Source: Novosphingobium sp. Rr 2-17
Lineage (GTDB): Bacteria; Pseudomonadota; Alphaproteobacteria; Sphingomonadales; Sphingomonadaceae
Length of the DNA: 64,000 nucleotides
Assembly (NCBI RefSeq): GCF_000272475.1
Contig: NZ_AKFJ01000081.1
Coordinates: 1-64,000, forward strand
Direction: 5' to 3'
Numbering within the stretch: position 1 is the stretch's first letter; each line of letters opens with the position of its first letter. The position numbers and the translations under genes were made by a program. Positions 1 through 8,227 of this stretch are shown one piece after another. The notes below the pieces were generated by a model. It ran no database searches, had not been told where the DNA came from, and worked only from the letters and a program-made list of their open reading frames with translations.

Positions 1-1
1 A

Positions 2-421
2 AAGGCCGCACAGCGCCGTGAGATCGATATGATTGCCTCATGGTCAGTGGACCGCCTCGGACGCTCTTTGAGTGATCTCGTGGCCTTCCTAGGCGATCTA
101 CAGGCCGTTGGCTGTAACCTCTACCTGCATATCCAAGGGCTCGATACCTCAACGCCATCAGGCCGGGCGATGTTCGGAATGTTGGGTGTCTTCGCAGAGT
201 TCGAGCGCGCCATGATCGTCGAGAGGGTCAACGCAGGATTGTCGCGAGCCAAGGCCAAGGGCGTGAAGCTGGGTCGCAAGCCCGTCTCCAAGACCGTGGA
301 GGGCAAGATCATGGACCTTCGCGCGCAAGGTTGGGGAATGCTCAAGATTGCCAAGGAATTGAACGTCGGAAGCAGCGTCGTTCAGCGCGTGGTTAAAACG
401 GTCCATGCTGCGCAACAATAG
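2..421 (+). CDS. Serine recombinase (resolvase/invertase), 5' end outside window
   Basis: This is the C-terminal 139 codons of a small serine recombinase; the frame is open to the window edge, so the catalytic-serine N-terminus is not visible. The segment DRLGRSL followed by FGMLGVFAEFERAMI and ERVNAGLSRAKAKG is the conserved second half of the resolvase/invertase catalytic domain and its long E helix. The last ~45 residues form a helix-turn-helix DNA-binding domain (IAKELNVGSSVVQRVV). Such enzymes catalyse site-specific inversion or resolution via a phosphoserine intermediate. It lies on the prophage side, so a role in inverting phage DNA is possible, but no inverted-repeat crossover sites were identified. 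Confidence 0.85.
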   Translation, partial: KAAQRREIDMIASWSVDRLGRSLSDLVAFLGDLQAVGCNLYLHIQGLDTSTPSGRAMFGMLGVFAEFERAMIVERVNAGLSRAKAKGVKLGRKPVSKTVEGKIMDLRAQGWGMLKIAKELNVGSSVVQRVVKTVHAAQQ

Positions 422-489
422 AATCAACGTTCGACCGAAATGTTTGCGCGTAATAAAAGAATCAAGATTGATTCCAATGTATCGTGAGA

Positions 490-507
490 GAGGGGGTATA
501 CCCCCTC
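490..507. repeat. 18-bp perfect palindrome in 421-593 gap
   Basis: GAGGGGGTATACCCCCTC reads identically on both strands. It is followed by a second GC-rich inverted repeat (GGGCC, 7-base loop, GGCCC-like) up to about 530. It sits between the convergent ends of the recombinase gene and the leftward DUF4062 gene, so a bidirectional terminator-like structure is the simplest reading, although there is no T-tract. The remaining ~170 bp of this gap holds no gene. Confidence 0.5.
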
Positions 508-592
508 GGGCCGGATGAGGCCCCCTCACTCGGTTTCGATACGGATACTATCAAAAACCTTTCGCCTGCTGCTGCCCATATAGCGGCGCGAT

Positions 593-1624
593 CTATTCTG
601 CCTTCCGTCTCGCGAGTAGGCCGATAAGGTGGCGGTCACCAGCCGGGGTGATCCGCCAATAGCTTCCCTTGTCATTCACGCCACGCTTCTTGACGCCTTG
701 ATCGATTAAGCCGAGAGCACGGAACTGAATAAGTATCTCGTTAAAGCTATCGACCAGAATGTGACTGTTGCCGCGATCCGTGTAATTGTCTGGAAGTTCG
801 TCCCAATCCGCAAAGTGCGACAGTATCCTTTTTAAATTGTCATCCGTAGTTTCATTAATCAGCGCAGGGCCAATGTCTCGGAATATTTGATCCCAACTGA
901 CCAGAATGTTCCAATCGACTTTTTGATAGCCACCACCCCCCGAAATATAGACATCGCGTATACCATGTATCTCGATCTTATCCTTGCCGCTTTCCAGCGT
1001 GGGGTCAGAAACAGTATCGACGTGAACGGCGAGCTGATCCCGCAGCGCGCGGTTGTCTTCCGTCAGTTCGTTTATCCGTTCCAGCAGCGCAATCGGCGAT
1101 GAACCATCGTTCCTGATCCAGCCCGGACGTGCGTTGACCTTGATTTCCCGTACCAGTGATCGAGACACCAACCCGCCAAGCTCGGAGGCCGATGACCAAG
1201 ATCGTACGGGATATTCGGCCATCACTTCGGAGCGGAACGCTTCCAACTTGAGTCGGTTGGCTTCGACCTTTTCTGCTTTCCCGACTGGGATTGTTTCCGG
1301 CGTTCCATGCACAAATGCGAGAACAGGAAGGCCGATCTTCTTGGCGTACCTGTATTCCTTCTCCGTGTAGCTCACGCCATCCTCGGTTATCGAGCCGTAA
1401 CGTCCGCCGATGATAAGGACGTAATAGTCGCACTCGTCGATGACCTTGCGGATTACTTCCCACTGGCTCTCATTCGACGCGACGAATGCTTCCATGCCCG
1501 TTGGGATGCAGTCGAGTTCCCACAGCGCTTGTATGACCTCGGTGCGCTCCTCGATCAAATCCGTGAATGTAGAACTGACAAAGACTTGGTGTCGGACACT
1601 GTAAGACATTGAGGTACTCGGCAT
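593..1624 (-). CDS. DUF4062 domain protein, reverse-strand cargo gene
   Basis: The N-terminal ~110 residues match DUF4062: HQVFVSSTFTDLIEER, then IPTGMEAFVASNESQW, then VIDECDYYVLIIGGRYGS and SYTEKEYRYA. This is a Rossmann-like fold, often described as TIR-like and common at the front of bacterial conflict proteins. The C-terminal ~200 residues are not recognised; the tail (GSYWRITPAGDRHLIGLL) looks like a winged helix. I chose the start at 1624 because AGGA lies seven bases upstream; a second methionine five codons later is also possible. The gene is antisense to the phage late operon and is isolated between the recombinase and terminase. That placement fits a moron, perhaps defensive, but its function is unknown. 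Confidence 0.75.
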   Translation of the reverse strand: MPSTSMSYSVRHQVFVSSTFTDLIEERTEVIQALWELDCIPTGMEAFVASNESQWEVIRKVIDECDYYVLIIGGRYGSITEDGVSYTEKEYRYAKKIGLPVLAFVHGTPETIPVGKAEKVEANRLKLEAFRSEVMAEYPVRSWSSASELGGLVSRSLVREIKVNARPGWIRNDGSSPIALLERINELTEDNRALRDQLAVHVDTVSDPTLESGKDKIEIHGIRDVYISGGGGYQKVDWNILVSWDQIFRDIGPALINETTDDNLKRILSHFADWDELPDNYTDRGNSHILVDSFNEILIQFRALGLIDQGVKKRGVNDKGSYWRITPAGDRHLIGLLARRKAE

Positions 1625-1714
1625 GGATTGATCCTGCACGCTAACCCGCAAGAGATTATTGGCAACCGGGCGCTGACCGATTTGCACAACTTCGAGGCCT
1701 CCGCGTGCCTCGAC

Positions 1715-1722
1715 CTAAATAA
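1715..1722 (+). promoter_or_regulatory. TAAATA element, site 1 (terminase)
   Basis: CTAAATAA, then three bases, then the GTG start of the terminase gene. The start has no Shine-Dalgarno sequence. It is one of 11 related octamers upstream of phage genes. The proposed role as a -10-like late promoter element is inference from recurrence and position. Confidence 0.6.
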
Positions 1723-1725
1723 TGA

Positions 1726-3096
1726 GTGATCACCAACTCATTCAAACCCAATCCGGGCCAACTTCGCGCACAGAGGGCGCTCTATTCAACAGCAACTAAT
1801 GTCCTGCTCACGTCGGGTTCGGGGTCTGGCAAAAGCCGCCTCATCCTCGAATACCTGCATGATCTTTGTGTAGCGATTCCCGGCTCTCAACACCTCGTCT
1901 TAAGGCGCACGCGCGCATCGTGCAAAGCCACGCTCTGGAATCAGGTTTGGGCGGAGGTTTTGGCTTCGAAGCCCGGCCTTAAAGATACGCTGACGGTCAA
2001 CCGTGAAGAACTTACCGCGACCTATAGCAATGGTTCGGTGATCAAGTTCGGTGGACTGGAGCAGGGCGAGGCGCGCGATAAACTTCTAGGCGGCACGTAT
2101 CTTACCGCATTTTTAAACGAGGCCACCCAATTCGATTATCAGGATTGGACCGACATCAGCACGCGAGTGCGTCAACGAGCAACCTTCGTTGGCATTGATG
2201 GCGAGGAAAGGGTAGCGATCAATAAACTGATCGCTGACTGCAATCCGACGAAAGAAAGCCATTTTCTCTGCCGCCTTTTTCGAGATCGCGTCAATCCCAC
2301 TACTCGCATCCAACTCGACAATCGTGCCACCCATGCGTGGGTCAAACTACACCCCAGCGACAACATCGAAAACCTTGGTGCCGATTACATCCGAACGCTG
2401 GAGGGCTTTGATCCCGCTGCCCGCAAACGATTCCTTGATGGCGATTGGGGCTCCGATGTCGCTGACGCTTTATTCCCAGAACGATGGGTCCACGACAACC
2501 GCGTTGACGGCCTCCCGGACGGTCCAGAGCGCCAACAAGCAATCGACGAATGGCGGGCCCGGCTCGTGCGCATCATCGTTGCAGTCGATCCAGCCGTGAC
2601 GGCCAATGACAAGAGCGATGAAACTGGCATCATCGTCGCTGGGATCGATCACGAGGGCCACGGCTACATACTTGAGGATTTGTCGTGCAAGCGGCTGCCG
2701 CTGGTGTGGGGCAAGGCCGTGCTCGACGCCTACCACCGCTGGCAGGCCGACCGTATTTCAGTGGAAGGCAACCACGGTCACGAGCTACTCCGCACCGTTC
2801 TGGAGTCGATTGATCCCTTGGCCAATATCCACTTGCTTAATGCCAAGACCTCGAAGGTCTCGCGAGCGGAGCCGGTGGCGAACATCTACAGCAAGGGATT
2901 GATCCATCACGTCGGTGAATTCCCATTGCTTGAGGACCAAATGTTCGCGCTGGAATCGACTTACAAAAAGGGTCAGCGCGGAACATCGCCTGACCGCGTG
3001 GACGCGCTTGTCTGGAGCGTGATTGATTTAATGGTCGGCGAGGCCAATCTTCGCACAGGTGGCGGTGGATCAAGCCGGGTTGCTGGTCTCTGGTGA
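1726..3096 (+). CDS. Phage terminase large subunit
   Basis: This is the DNA-packaging ATPase/nuclease that drives phage DNA into the prohead. Walker A is GSGSGKSR at residues ~32-39 after an adenine-binding NPGQLRAQ; Walker B-like residues appear in TYLTAFLNEATQF near 125. The C-terminal RNase H-like nuclease has its first acidic residue in IIVAVDPAV (~285), an IDHEGH strand, VEGNHGHELL (~345), and the terminal SPDRVDALVW (~430). At 456 aa it is a normal length. The start is GTG at 1726; the preceding in-frame codon is a stop. No small terminase subunit is visible; the gene to the left is the unrelated reverse-strand DUF4062 gene. Confidence 0.93.
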   Translation: MITNSFKPNPGQLRAQRALYSTATNVLLTSGSGSGKSRLILEYLHDLCVAIPGSQHLVLRRTRASCKATLWNQVWAEVLASKPGLKDTLTVNREELTATYSNGSVIKFGGLEQGEARDKLLGGTYLTAFLNEATQFDYQDWTDISTRVRQRATFVGIDGEERVAINKLIADCNPTKESHFLCRLFRDRVNPTTRIQLDNRATHAWVKLHPSDNIENLGADYIRTLEGFDPAARKRFLDGDWGSDVADALFPERWVHDNRVDGLPDGPERQQAIDEWRARLVRIIVAVDPAVTANDKSDETGIIVAGIDHEGHGYILEDLSCKRLPLVWGKAVLDAYHRWQADRISVEGNHGHELLRTVLESIDPLANIHLLNAKTSKVSRAEPVANIYSKGLIHHVGEFPLLEDQMFALESTYKKGQRGTSPDRVDALVWSVIDLMVGEANLRTGGGGSSRVAGLW

Positions 3097-3900
3097 GGCA
3101 TCCCGATTTTTGATGAAAGTGATCATCCTGAACATAAATTCGGTCATGATGAGTGCGGCGATACTGCTCTGCATACTGTCATAGGATATCAATCCGTGAA
3201 CCGCCGCATGCCGGTTCGGAATAGGTGTCGCCGAGAACTTTTCGAAGCTCTCCTGCGTCTCTACTTTTTCGTACAGGTGGTGCGCCATGGTCGCGAATTG
3301 AACAAAGACGGGGCCGTTCCTCGCCTCTTGTAATTCGCTCCACCCCAAGCCGCCGATAGCCTTGCGGACTTCCTTGAGGCTTGCGAGGCTGTTCAACTTC
3401 CCGCCATTGAAGTGGATACGCGCCTGTCGCTCGATTTCGGGAAAGAGGGTGCGGACAGAACACCGATAGAGACCGGCGCGATGCGCACGTAGGGCTTCGT
3501 CGAACGCTGCTTTGGCTTCATCGTCAACATCCGAGGCTTGAAGCTCATGGCGAAACGATGTTTCAATGTCAGGCCAGTTGGTTCGGTAATACTCTTCTAG
3601 CATTGTGCCAGCATCACGAGCATTCATTTCGTCGGTGAACAGGTGAATTGGCGTGGTATAATGAAAAAGCCATCCAGCGTCTTGGCAAATTAAGTTGCGA
3701 TGAGCGACTCGCATGACGGATATTACTTCATCGCTTTGAAGAAAGTCACGCACGCCTGCGATAAGTTTGGGGACTATCGTGGCAAGCTTTTGCAAACCAT
3801 TTTCAAAATTTTGAACGTCGGACAATTTATTCACCTCTGTGTGTCGGCCACGTCGAGCCATCATCTCGAACAGGCATGCTAAATATGGCATGTCCGCCAT
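3070..3900 (-). CDS. HEPN-like protein, reverse-strand cargo gene
   Basis: A ~276-residue, largely helical protein of no recognised named family. Near the C-terminus, PIPNRHAAVHG contains R-H-x-x-x-H, the Rx4H signature of HEPN ribonucleases, followed by a hydrophobic helix. An earlier CSVRTLFPEIERQARIHF helix would be its partner. Many hypothetical proteins sharing an NRHxxxHG ending carry this arrangement. The gene runs against the late operon, overlaps the end of the terminase by 27 bp, and its 5' end overlaps the portal start and its control element. The start is uncertain: ATG codons at 3900, 3891, 3864 and 3861 are possible. A defence or toxin role is plausible but unproven; no adjacent MNT-type antitoxin is present. 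Confidence 0.6.
   Translation of the reverse strand: MADMPYLACLFEMMARRGRHTEVNKLSDVQNFENGLQKLATIVPKLIAGVRDFLQSDEVISVMRVAHRNLICQDAGWLFHYTTPIHLFTDEMNARDAGTMLEEYYRTNWPDIETSFRHELQASDVDDEAKAAFDEALRAHRAGLYRCSVRTLFPEIERQARIHFNGGKLNSLASLKEVRKAIGGLGWSELQEARNGPVFVQFATMAHHLYEKVETQESFEKFSATPIPNRHAAVHGLISYDSMQSSIAALIMTEFMFRMITFIKNRDASPETSNPA
3879..3886 (+). promoter_or_regulatory. TAAATA element, site 2 (portal)
   Basis: CTAAATAT, then three bases, then the portal ATG at 3890. It is flanked by a short inverted repeat, CATGC and GCATG, whose 3' arm contains the start codon. There is no Shine-Dalgarno sequence before the start. Confidence 0.6.
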
Positions 3901-5278
3901 CAATAATTATTCGCCAGAACGCGCCTCTCGCCTGCCCTTTTTCAAACGAACCAAGGACCACTGCGCGGGCGTAGACCGCATCAAAGGCGCAGGTGCAGCC
4001 TACCTCCCTCCACAAGAGGACATGACGGATCACGACTACCGCCGTTATCTCGATTCTACAGTCTATTTTCCCGGTACCGCACGAACTTTAAACATGTACA
4101 CCGGACTTGTCTTCCGCAAGGAATACACGATCAGTGCGCCGCAGTCTCTTCACTCCATAAAGGATGTCATCACCACCGATGGAAAAACACTTGAGCAGAT
4201 GCTTAAGTGGGCGTTCCGCGAGTATTGCATGACCAACGACGGGGGTTTCCTCGTCATTCACCCGGTAGTGCCTGAAGGCGCCAGCCTTGCCGATGTTTAC
4301 GAGCAAGACCTTCGACCTTTCATCGCGCCATTCTCCGCCGAAGCCATACTCGAAATCACTTACGGTGTCCGACGTGGGCGTAAGGCGCTGTCGCGTGTCC
4401 GCCTACGCGAAAGCGAAGATGCGGTTCTCGATCTTTATCTCGACCGTGGCGTTTACACCATGGCGCGCCATATTCAGGTCGAGGGCGAATGGCAGCGCGT
4501 CGAAATAAGTCAGCCTTTAATGCAAGGGCAGCCTATGACCTACATCCCATTTGTCTCGCTCGGAGACGGGGAAGATGTCAGCCCATTCGATGATCTCGCT
4601 GCACTCAATCAGACCCACTACCTTAAGAGCGCGGCGCTAGAACTCGCTCTGATCTACCTCTCCCGCCCCAAGCTGGTGGTATGCGGGGTCAAAGACGACG
4701 TTGAACTAACAATGTCGATCAATTCTATGTGGCGTTTTGAGGATAAAGACACCAAGGTCGAATATCTGGAATTCAAAGGTAGCGGGTTGTCGCTACTTAA
4801 GGATGAAGTTAAAAACCTCACGGATGCGCTTGGCATCATGGGCTCACGGATGCTCGCCATCGAGGAGAAGGCAGCAGCAGAGGCGGCAGAAACCGTTGCA
4901 CGTCGCCAAGCCTCGGAAAACGCAACGCTCGCGGGATTCGTTCGCCACACCGCTGCCTGCGCAGAGACCACGCTTAAGGTCGTTGCGGAATGGATGGGTG
5001 AGAAGCCGGATGTTTCCCTCGCCCTGAACACCGACTTCCTTCCGCAGTCGATAGATGCTGGGCTTCTGGGGCAGGTCATTGCCCTTTATCAAGCCGGGCG
5101 TATTCCGAATGAAGTCTTGTTCCAAATCTTGCGTGATGGCGAAGTGCTTCCCGAAAGCCTCGATTACGAGACCTACGCGGCCCTGCTTGAGATGCAGGAG
5201 CAAACCCGGCTTCAAGCTGACTTCACCGCAATAGCGGCTCTACCGGCTGCGCAGATTGACCCCGGCGATGATGACTGA
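3890..5278 (+). CDS. DUF4055-type phage portal protein
   Basis: The portal is the dodecameric ring at the capsid vertex through which DNA passes. The N-terminal region GAAYLPPQEDMTDHDYRRYLDSTVYFPGTARTL... and NMYTGLVFRKEY is the hallmark of the DUF4055 portal family. The middle has the stem/wing segment ending in LKDEVKNLTDALGIMGSRML and a long helix (AAAEAAETVARRQASENATL). Length 462 aa is normal. The start at 3890 is preferred over an upstream in-frame ATG at 3839 because homology begins here and because the TAAATA element spaces to it exactly as at other genes. The gene ends 2 bp before the next one. Confidence 0.85.
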   Translation: MSAINNYSPERASRLPFFKRTKDHCAGVDRIKGAGAAYLPPQEDMTDHDYRRYLDSTVYFPGTARTLNMYTGLVFRKEYTISAPQSLHSIKDVITTDGKTLEQMLKWAFREYCMTNDGGFLVIHPVVPEGASLADVYEQDLRPFIAPFSAEAILEITYGVRRGRKALSRVRLRESEDAVLDLYLDRGVYTMARHIQVEGEWQRVEISQPLMQGQPMTYIPFVSLGDGEDVSPFDDLAALNQTHYLKSAALELALIYLSRPKLVVCGVKDDVELTMSINSMWRFEDKDTKVEYLEFKGSGLSLLKDEVKNLTDALGIMGSRMLAIEEKAAAEAAETVARRQASENATLAGFVRHTAACAETTLKVVAEWMGEKPDVSLALNTDFLPQSIDAGLLGQVIALYQAGRIPNEVLFQILRDGEVLPESLDYETYAALLEMQEQTRLQADFTAIAALPAAQIDPGDDD

Positions 5279-5280
5279 CC

Positions 5281-6330
5281 GTGGCAACCGTCAACGAAAA
5301 GCTCACTGATCTTCAGGTCAGCCATGCTCTGCATAACCTCAAGGCCGCGAACGGCATTGACCGTGACCTCCAACGCATTCTGAAGAATGCGGAGGACGAT
5401 CTTGTCGGATTGCTGGGCAAGCGCCTCGCAAAGATCGCGGTCTCCGGTGACACCAGTAAGCGCCGCACCGAGCGCCTGACCAATCTGATCGCGGAAGTCC
5501 GGGGCCTGTATGGCAAGGTCTATAGCCAGACCGGCACGGAACTGACCGCTGCGCTGAAGGAGATCGCGCTCAATGAGGGGGAATGGCAGGCCGATGCCCT
5601 GCGCACCGCCATCCCGGTCAACGTCACGATCACAACCCCGGCTCCCGCCGTACTGACACAACTCGCCACCGGCAGCGTCGTAAACGGGCTCTCGCTGGCG
5701 ACCTCAATCGATGCACTATCGGCGGGGACGGTTATGGCGGTCGAGCGCGCGGTCAACACCGGCATCATCGCAGGCCAGTCCGTGGACGACATCGTTCGCG
5801 GCGTGCTCAACAACGGGTTGGATTTGCCCCGGAAGAAGCTCCGGCAGATGACCCGCACCGCCGTCATGCAGGTCGCCAACGATGCCGCGCATGCCAATTA
5901 TGCGGCCAACGAGCGTATCCTCAAGGGCTGGCAGTTCGTCGCTACCCTCGACCTCCGAACATGCGCGATGTGCGCCGCCTATGACGGGCAGATGTTTAAA
6001 ATCGGCGAAGGACCGCGCCCACCGCTGCACCCAAATTCGCGCTCGATCTCGATCCCGGTGGTCAAAAGCTACGATGAGCTTGGTATCGACCGTGCCGAAT
6101 ATTCGAACAAGGTGCGTGCCAGCATGGATGGGCAGATCGCGTCTCCGCGCAACATGGAATCGTGGCTCAAGGGCCAGTCCGTGGCCCGTCAGGAAGCTAT
6201 TCTCGGCAAGACCAAGGCGAAGCTCTGGCGCGATGGCAAGTTCCGCCTCTCCGATTTCGTACGCGATGATCGAACAATCATAAGTTTGGATGAATTGCGT
6301 AAGCTCAAACCAGCGGCATTTGCAGACTAG
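5281..6330 (+). CDS. Phage minor head / MuF-like morphogenesis protein
   Basis: The C-terminal half is the Mu F / SPP1 gp7 minor head fold: a helical lead-in with NGIIAGQSVDDIVRGVL-like spacing, then RKKLRQMTRTAVMQVANDA, then the cysteine pair in LRTCAMCAAYDGQMF and the PPLHPNSR motif. Family members associate with the portal inside the prohead and some are ejected with DNA. Start is GTG at 5281, two bases after the portal stop, implying translational coupling. No toxin domain is fused at the C-terminus. Length 349 aa. Confidence 0.85.
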   Translation: MATVNEKLTDLQVSHALHNLKAANGIDRDLQRILKNAEDDLVGLLGKRLAKIAVSGDTSKRRTERLTNLIAEVRGLYGKVYSQTGTELTAALKEIALNEGEWQADALRTAIPVNVTITTPAPAVLTQLATGSVVNGLSLATSIDALSAGTVMAVERAVNTGIIAGQSVDDIVRGVLNNGLDLPRKKLRQMTRTAVMQVANDAAHANYAANERILKGWQFVATLDLRTCAMCAAYDGQMFKIGEGPRPPLHPNSRSISIPVVKSYDELGIDRAEYSNKVRASMDGQIASPRNMESWLKGQSVARQEAILGKTKAKLWRDGKFRLSDFVRDDRTIISLDELRKLKPAAFAD

Positions 6331-6338
6331 CTAAATAC
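6331..6338 (+). promoter_or_regulatory. TAAATA element, site 3 (scaffold leader)
   Basis: CTAAATAC begins immediately after the TAG stop of the minor head gene. The next start codon (6430) is ~90 bases away, so this site belongs to the long-leader class. Confidence 0.55.
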
Positions 6339-6339
6339 A

Positions 6340-6425
6340 CCATCGCGGAAGGCGCGATGGGCCCCTCGATCTCTGGGAGATTGATCAACCCGCCATGGTG
6401 GTGCCGATCTAATCTCCGGGAGATT
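6340..6425 (+). promoter_or_regulatory. Structured leader of the scaffold gene
   Basis: Three potential hairpins precede the scaffold start: CCATCGCG/CGCGATGG at 6340-6360, then two near-identical ATCTC-YGG-GAGAT hairpins at ~6369 and 6411-6425. The last contains the Shine-Dalgarno GGGAG (6418-6422), so the ribosome site would be partly paired. Confidence 0.5.
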
Positions 6426-6429
6426 GATA

Positions 6430-7059
6430 ATGAACGAAGAAGAAGTCGCGGCGCTGATCGCGCAGAAAATGGCAGAGCTTGAGGCTCGCCACAACGCCGA
6501 AATTGAAGGCCTCAAGACCACGAATGCCAAGCTTCTCACCGAGAAGCAGAACGCGAAAGCTGCAACCGAAGCCGCTGAACGCGAAAAGCTCGAAAAGAAG
6601 GGCGATGTCGAGTCCCTTAAGACTCTCCATGCCAATGAAATGCAGCGTCTCACTGCGCAGATCGAAGAACGTGACAACAAACTTAAGACGTATTTGATCG
6701 ATAACAACATCGCCACCGTGCTGGCGAAATCGAACGTCCACGAGTCGGCCATCGATGTGCTGACTAGCCATTTCAAGGGCCGTGCTTCGATCATCGAAGA
6801 TCGCGCCGTAATCGACAACCTGCCGTTGGAAACGGCGATCAGTGATTACCTCGGGCAGGAAGGCAACCGCATTTTTGTTCGAGCCACTGCGAATGGCGGT
6901 TTGAGCACCACCGGCAGTACGGATGCGAAGGGCCACCAGTGGACCAAGGCACCCGCGACCGGAACAGAATTAAACCAGTGGGACCGCTTCGCAGATGCAA
7001 ATCCAGCAGCCGCTAATGCACTCGCGGACTCGTGGGGGCGCTCTGATCTTAAGTCTTAA
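6430..7059 (+). CDS. Phage capsid scaffold-like protein
   Basis: A 209-aa protein directly upstream of the major capsid gene. Residues ~1-95 are strongly charged and helical with heptad-like spacing (AQKMAELEARHNAEIE, ENAKAATEAAEREKLEKKGDVESL-like), typical of a coiled-coil scaffolding protein that shapes the prohead and then leaves. The C-terminal part is less ordered and ends ALADSWGRSDLKS. Identification rests on composition and position, as scaffolds diverge quickly. GGGAG lies eight bases before the ATG at 6430; a TTG two codons upstream is not favoured. Confidence 0.75.
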   Translation: MNEEEVAALIAQKMAELEARHNAEIEGLKTTNAKLLTEKQNAKAATEAAEREKLEKKGDVESLKTLHANEMQRLTAQIEERDNKLKTYLIDNNIATVLAKSNVHESAIDVLTSHFKGRASIIEDRAVIDNLPLETAISDYLGQEGNRIFVRATANGGLSTTGSTDAKGHQWTKAPATGTELNQWDRFADANPAAANALADSWGRSDLKS

Positions 7060-7095
7060 GATTGCCTCGATCAGTCGGGCCAATCAACGATAAAA

Positions 7096-7103
7096 CTAAA
7101 TAC
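7096..7103 (+). promoter_or_regulatory. TAAATA element, site 4 (capsid leader)
   Basis: CTAAATAC, ~80 bases before the major capsid start. The expected transcription start, six or seven bases after the element, would lie near 7109. Confidence 0.55.
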
Positions 7104-7170
7104 CCGTGAGCGAACTCATATTCGCCCACGGGCTCCGAATAGTGGGCCTGATCACCACTATTAATCGGAG
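7103..7170 (+). promoter_or_regulatory. Two-hairpin leader of the major capsid gene
   Basis: Hairpin A pairs CCCGTG with CACGGG and GCGAA with TTCGC (7103-7132). Hairpin B pairs CTCCGA with TCGGAG and ATAGTGG with CCACTAT (7133-7170). The only Shine-Dalgarno, GGAG at 7167-7170, is inside the 3' arm of hairpin B, 11 bases before the ATG. The structure could protect an abundant mRNA or gate its translation. Confidence 0.55.
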
Positions 7171-7181
7171 TTTAGTTCCAA

Positions 7182-8138
7182 ATGGCTATTACCAACACTA
7201 CAATCCTTGATCTTGTGCCGAGCGAGAAGCGTCTTGCTAATCGCGTCGATGCTCGCATCGCTGCAACCTTCCCGCTACTCGCATCGGGCGTTGCGGTTGC
7301 ATCGCAGGGGACCGCTGATGTGCTCTCTGGCGGTGGTCGCAAGCAGAGCGTTTCTTACATCAATCCGCTAGCAGGCGATGAGCCTAACGTTGGCACTGAC
7401 GACATCACCGTCCCCGGCAACGTGGGCAAGATGACGGCAGGCGAATTCAACGTCCTGCGCCACGACCTCAATCAGGGTTGGGGTACCGCCGCACTCGCTA
7501 CCATGATCACGCAGTATGATGCTGCCGGTGGCATCTCCGCTGGCATCGCCAGCTATTGGAACGGCGCATTCGAGAAGGTCATCACTTCGTCGATTGTCGG
7601 CGCGGCAAAGGCCACTTCGCTTGCTGCCCTCACCTACGGGGATGGCACCGCATTGCTGTCGTACGATTTGGTCAACGCAGCCTGCCTCACCGCAGGAATG
7701 TTCGCCACCAGCTTCGACACCTTATTCGTCTCTCCTGCGCAGTATGCGCTGTTGCAGAAGGACAAGGTCAACGGCGGTTTCAGCCAGAAGGGCGACGTTG
7801 ATCCTAATTTCGCCACTTGGAATGGCTTCAAACTTATTCGTACCGCCGCGTTCGGCGACACCACGATGGTTGCTGCCCGTCCCGGCGCGGTCCTGTTCCA
7901 GTCGGGCAGCCCCGTTGGCTCCACCTCGTTCGAAGTCGAACGTCTCGCCAACGGCGCAGGCGGTCAGGGCGGTGACATCCTGCACAGCCGTTACTCGGTG
8001 GTCGGCCAGATCAATGGCGTCGATTACAAGGGCGCAACCGGCGTTGCACGTTCGGCGCTCGAAGTCGGCACCAACTGGCAGGCAGCTATTCCGGTTGCCG
8101 AAGTCGGCGTCCGTCTGATTAAGTGCAAGCTCGCCTAA
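7182..8138 (+). CDS. Phage major capsid protein
   Basis: Identified as the main head protein by position directly after the scaffold and before connector genes, size (318 aa), and an Ala/Gly/Thr-rich coat-like sequence. Segments such as GKMTAGEFNVLRHDLNQGWG, LVNAACLTAG followed by DTLFVSPAQYALLQKDK, and the C-terminal NWQAAIPVAEVGVRLIKCKLA match the coat family with an HK97-like fold in which the gene product ends on an invariant-looking beta strand. It has its own element, a structured leader and a following intrinsic terminator, consistent with a monocistronic abundant message. Confidence 0.85.
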   Translation: MAITNTTILDLVPSEKRLANRVDARIAATFPLLASGVAVASQGTADVLSGGGRKQSVSYINPLAGDEPNVGTDDITVPGNVGKMTAGEFNVLRHDLNQGWGTAALATMITQYDAAGGISAGIASYWNGAFEKVITSSIVGAAKATSLAALTYGDGTALLSYDLVNAACLTAGMFATSFDTLFVSPAQYALLQKDKVNGGFSQKGDVDPNFATWNGFKLIRTAAFGDTTMVAARPGAVLFQSGSPVGSTSFEVERLANGAGGQGGDILHSRYSVVGQINGVDYKGATGVARSALEVGTNWQAAIPVAEVGVRLIKCKLA

Positions 8139-8183
8139 TCGACTTTCACCGCCTCGGCATTATCTGATGTCGCCATAACAGAA

Positions 8184-8214
8184 AGGGCCTCTCACTCACG
8201 TGAGGGGCCTTTTT
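8184..8214 (+). terminator. Intrinsic terminator after major capsid gene
   Basis: A GC-rich stem (GGGCCTCTCAC, loop TCAC, GTGAGGGGCC) is followed by TTTTT. It lies 46 bases past the capsid stop and directly abuts TAAATA site 5. Confidence 0.85.
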
Positions 8215-8215
8215 G

Positions 8216-8223
8216 ATAAATAC
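8216..8223 (+). promoter_or_regulatory. TAAATA element, site 5
   Basis: ATAAATAC starts one base after the terminator T-tract. Four bases separate it from the ATG at 8228, which has no Shine-Dalgarno. Confidence 0.6.
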
Positions 8224-8227
8224 CTGC

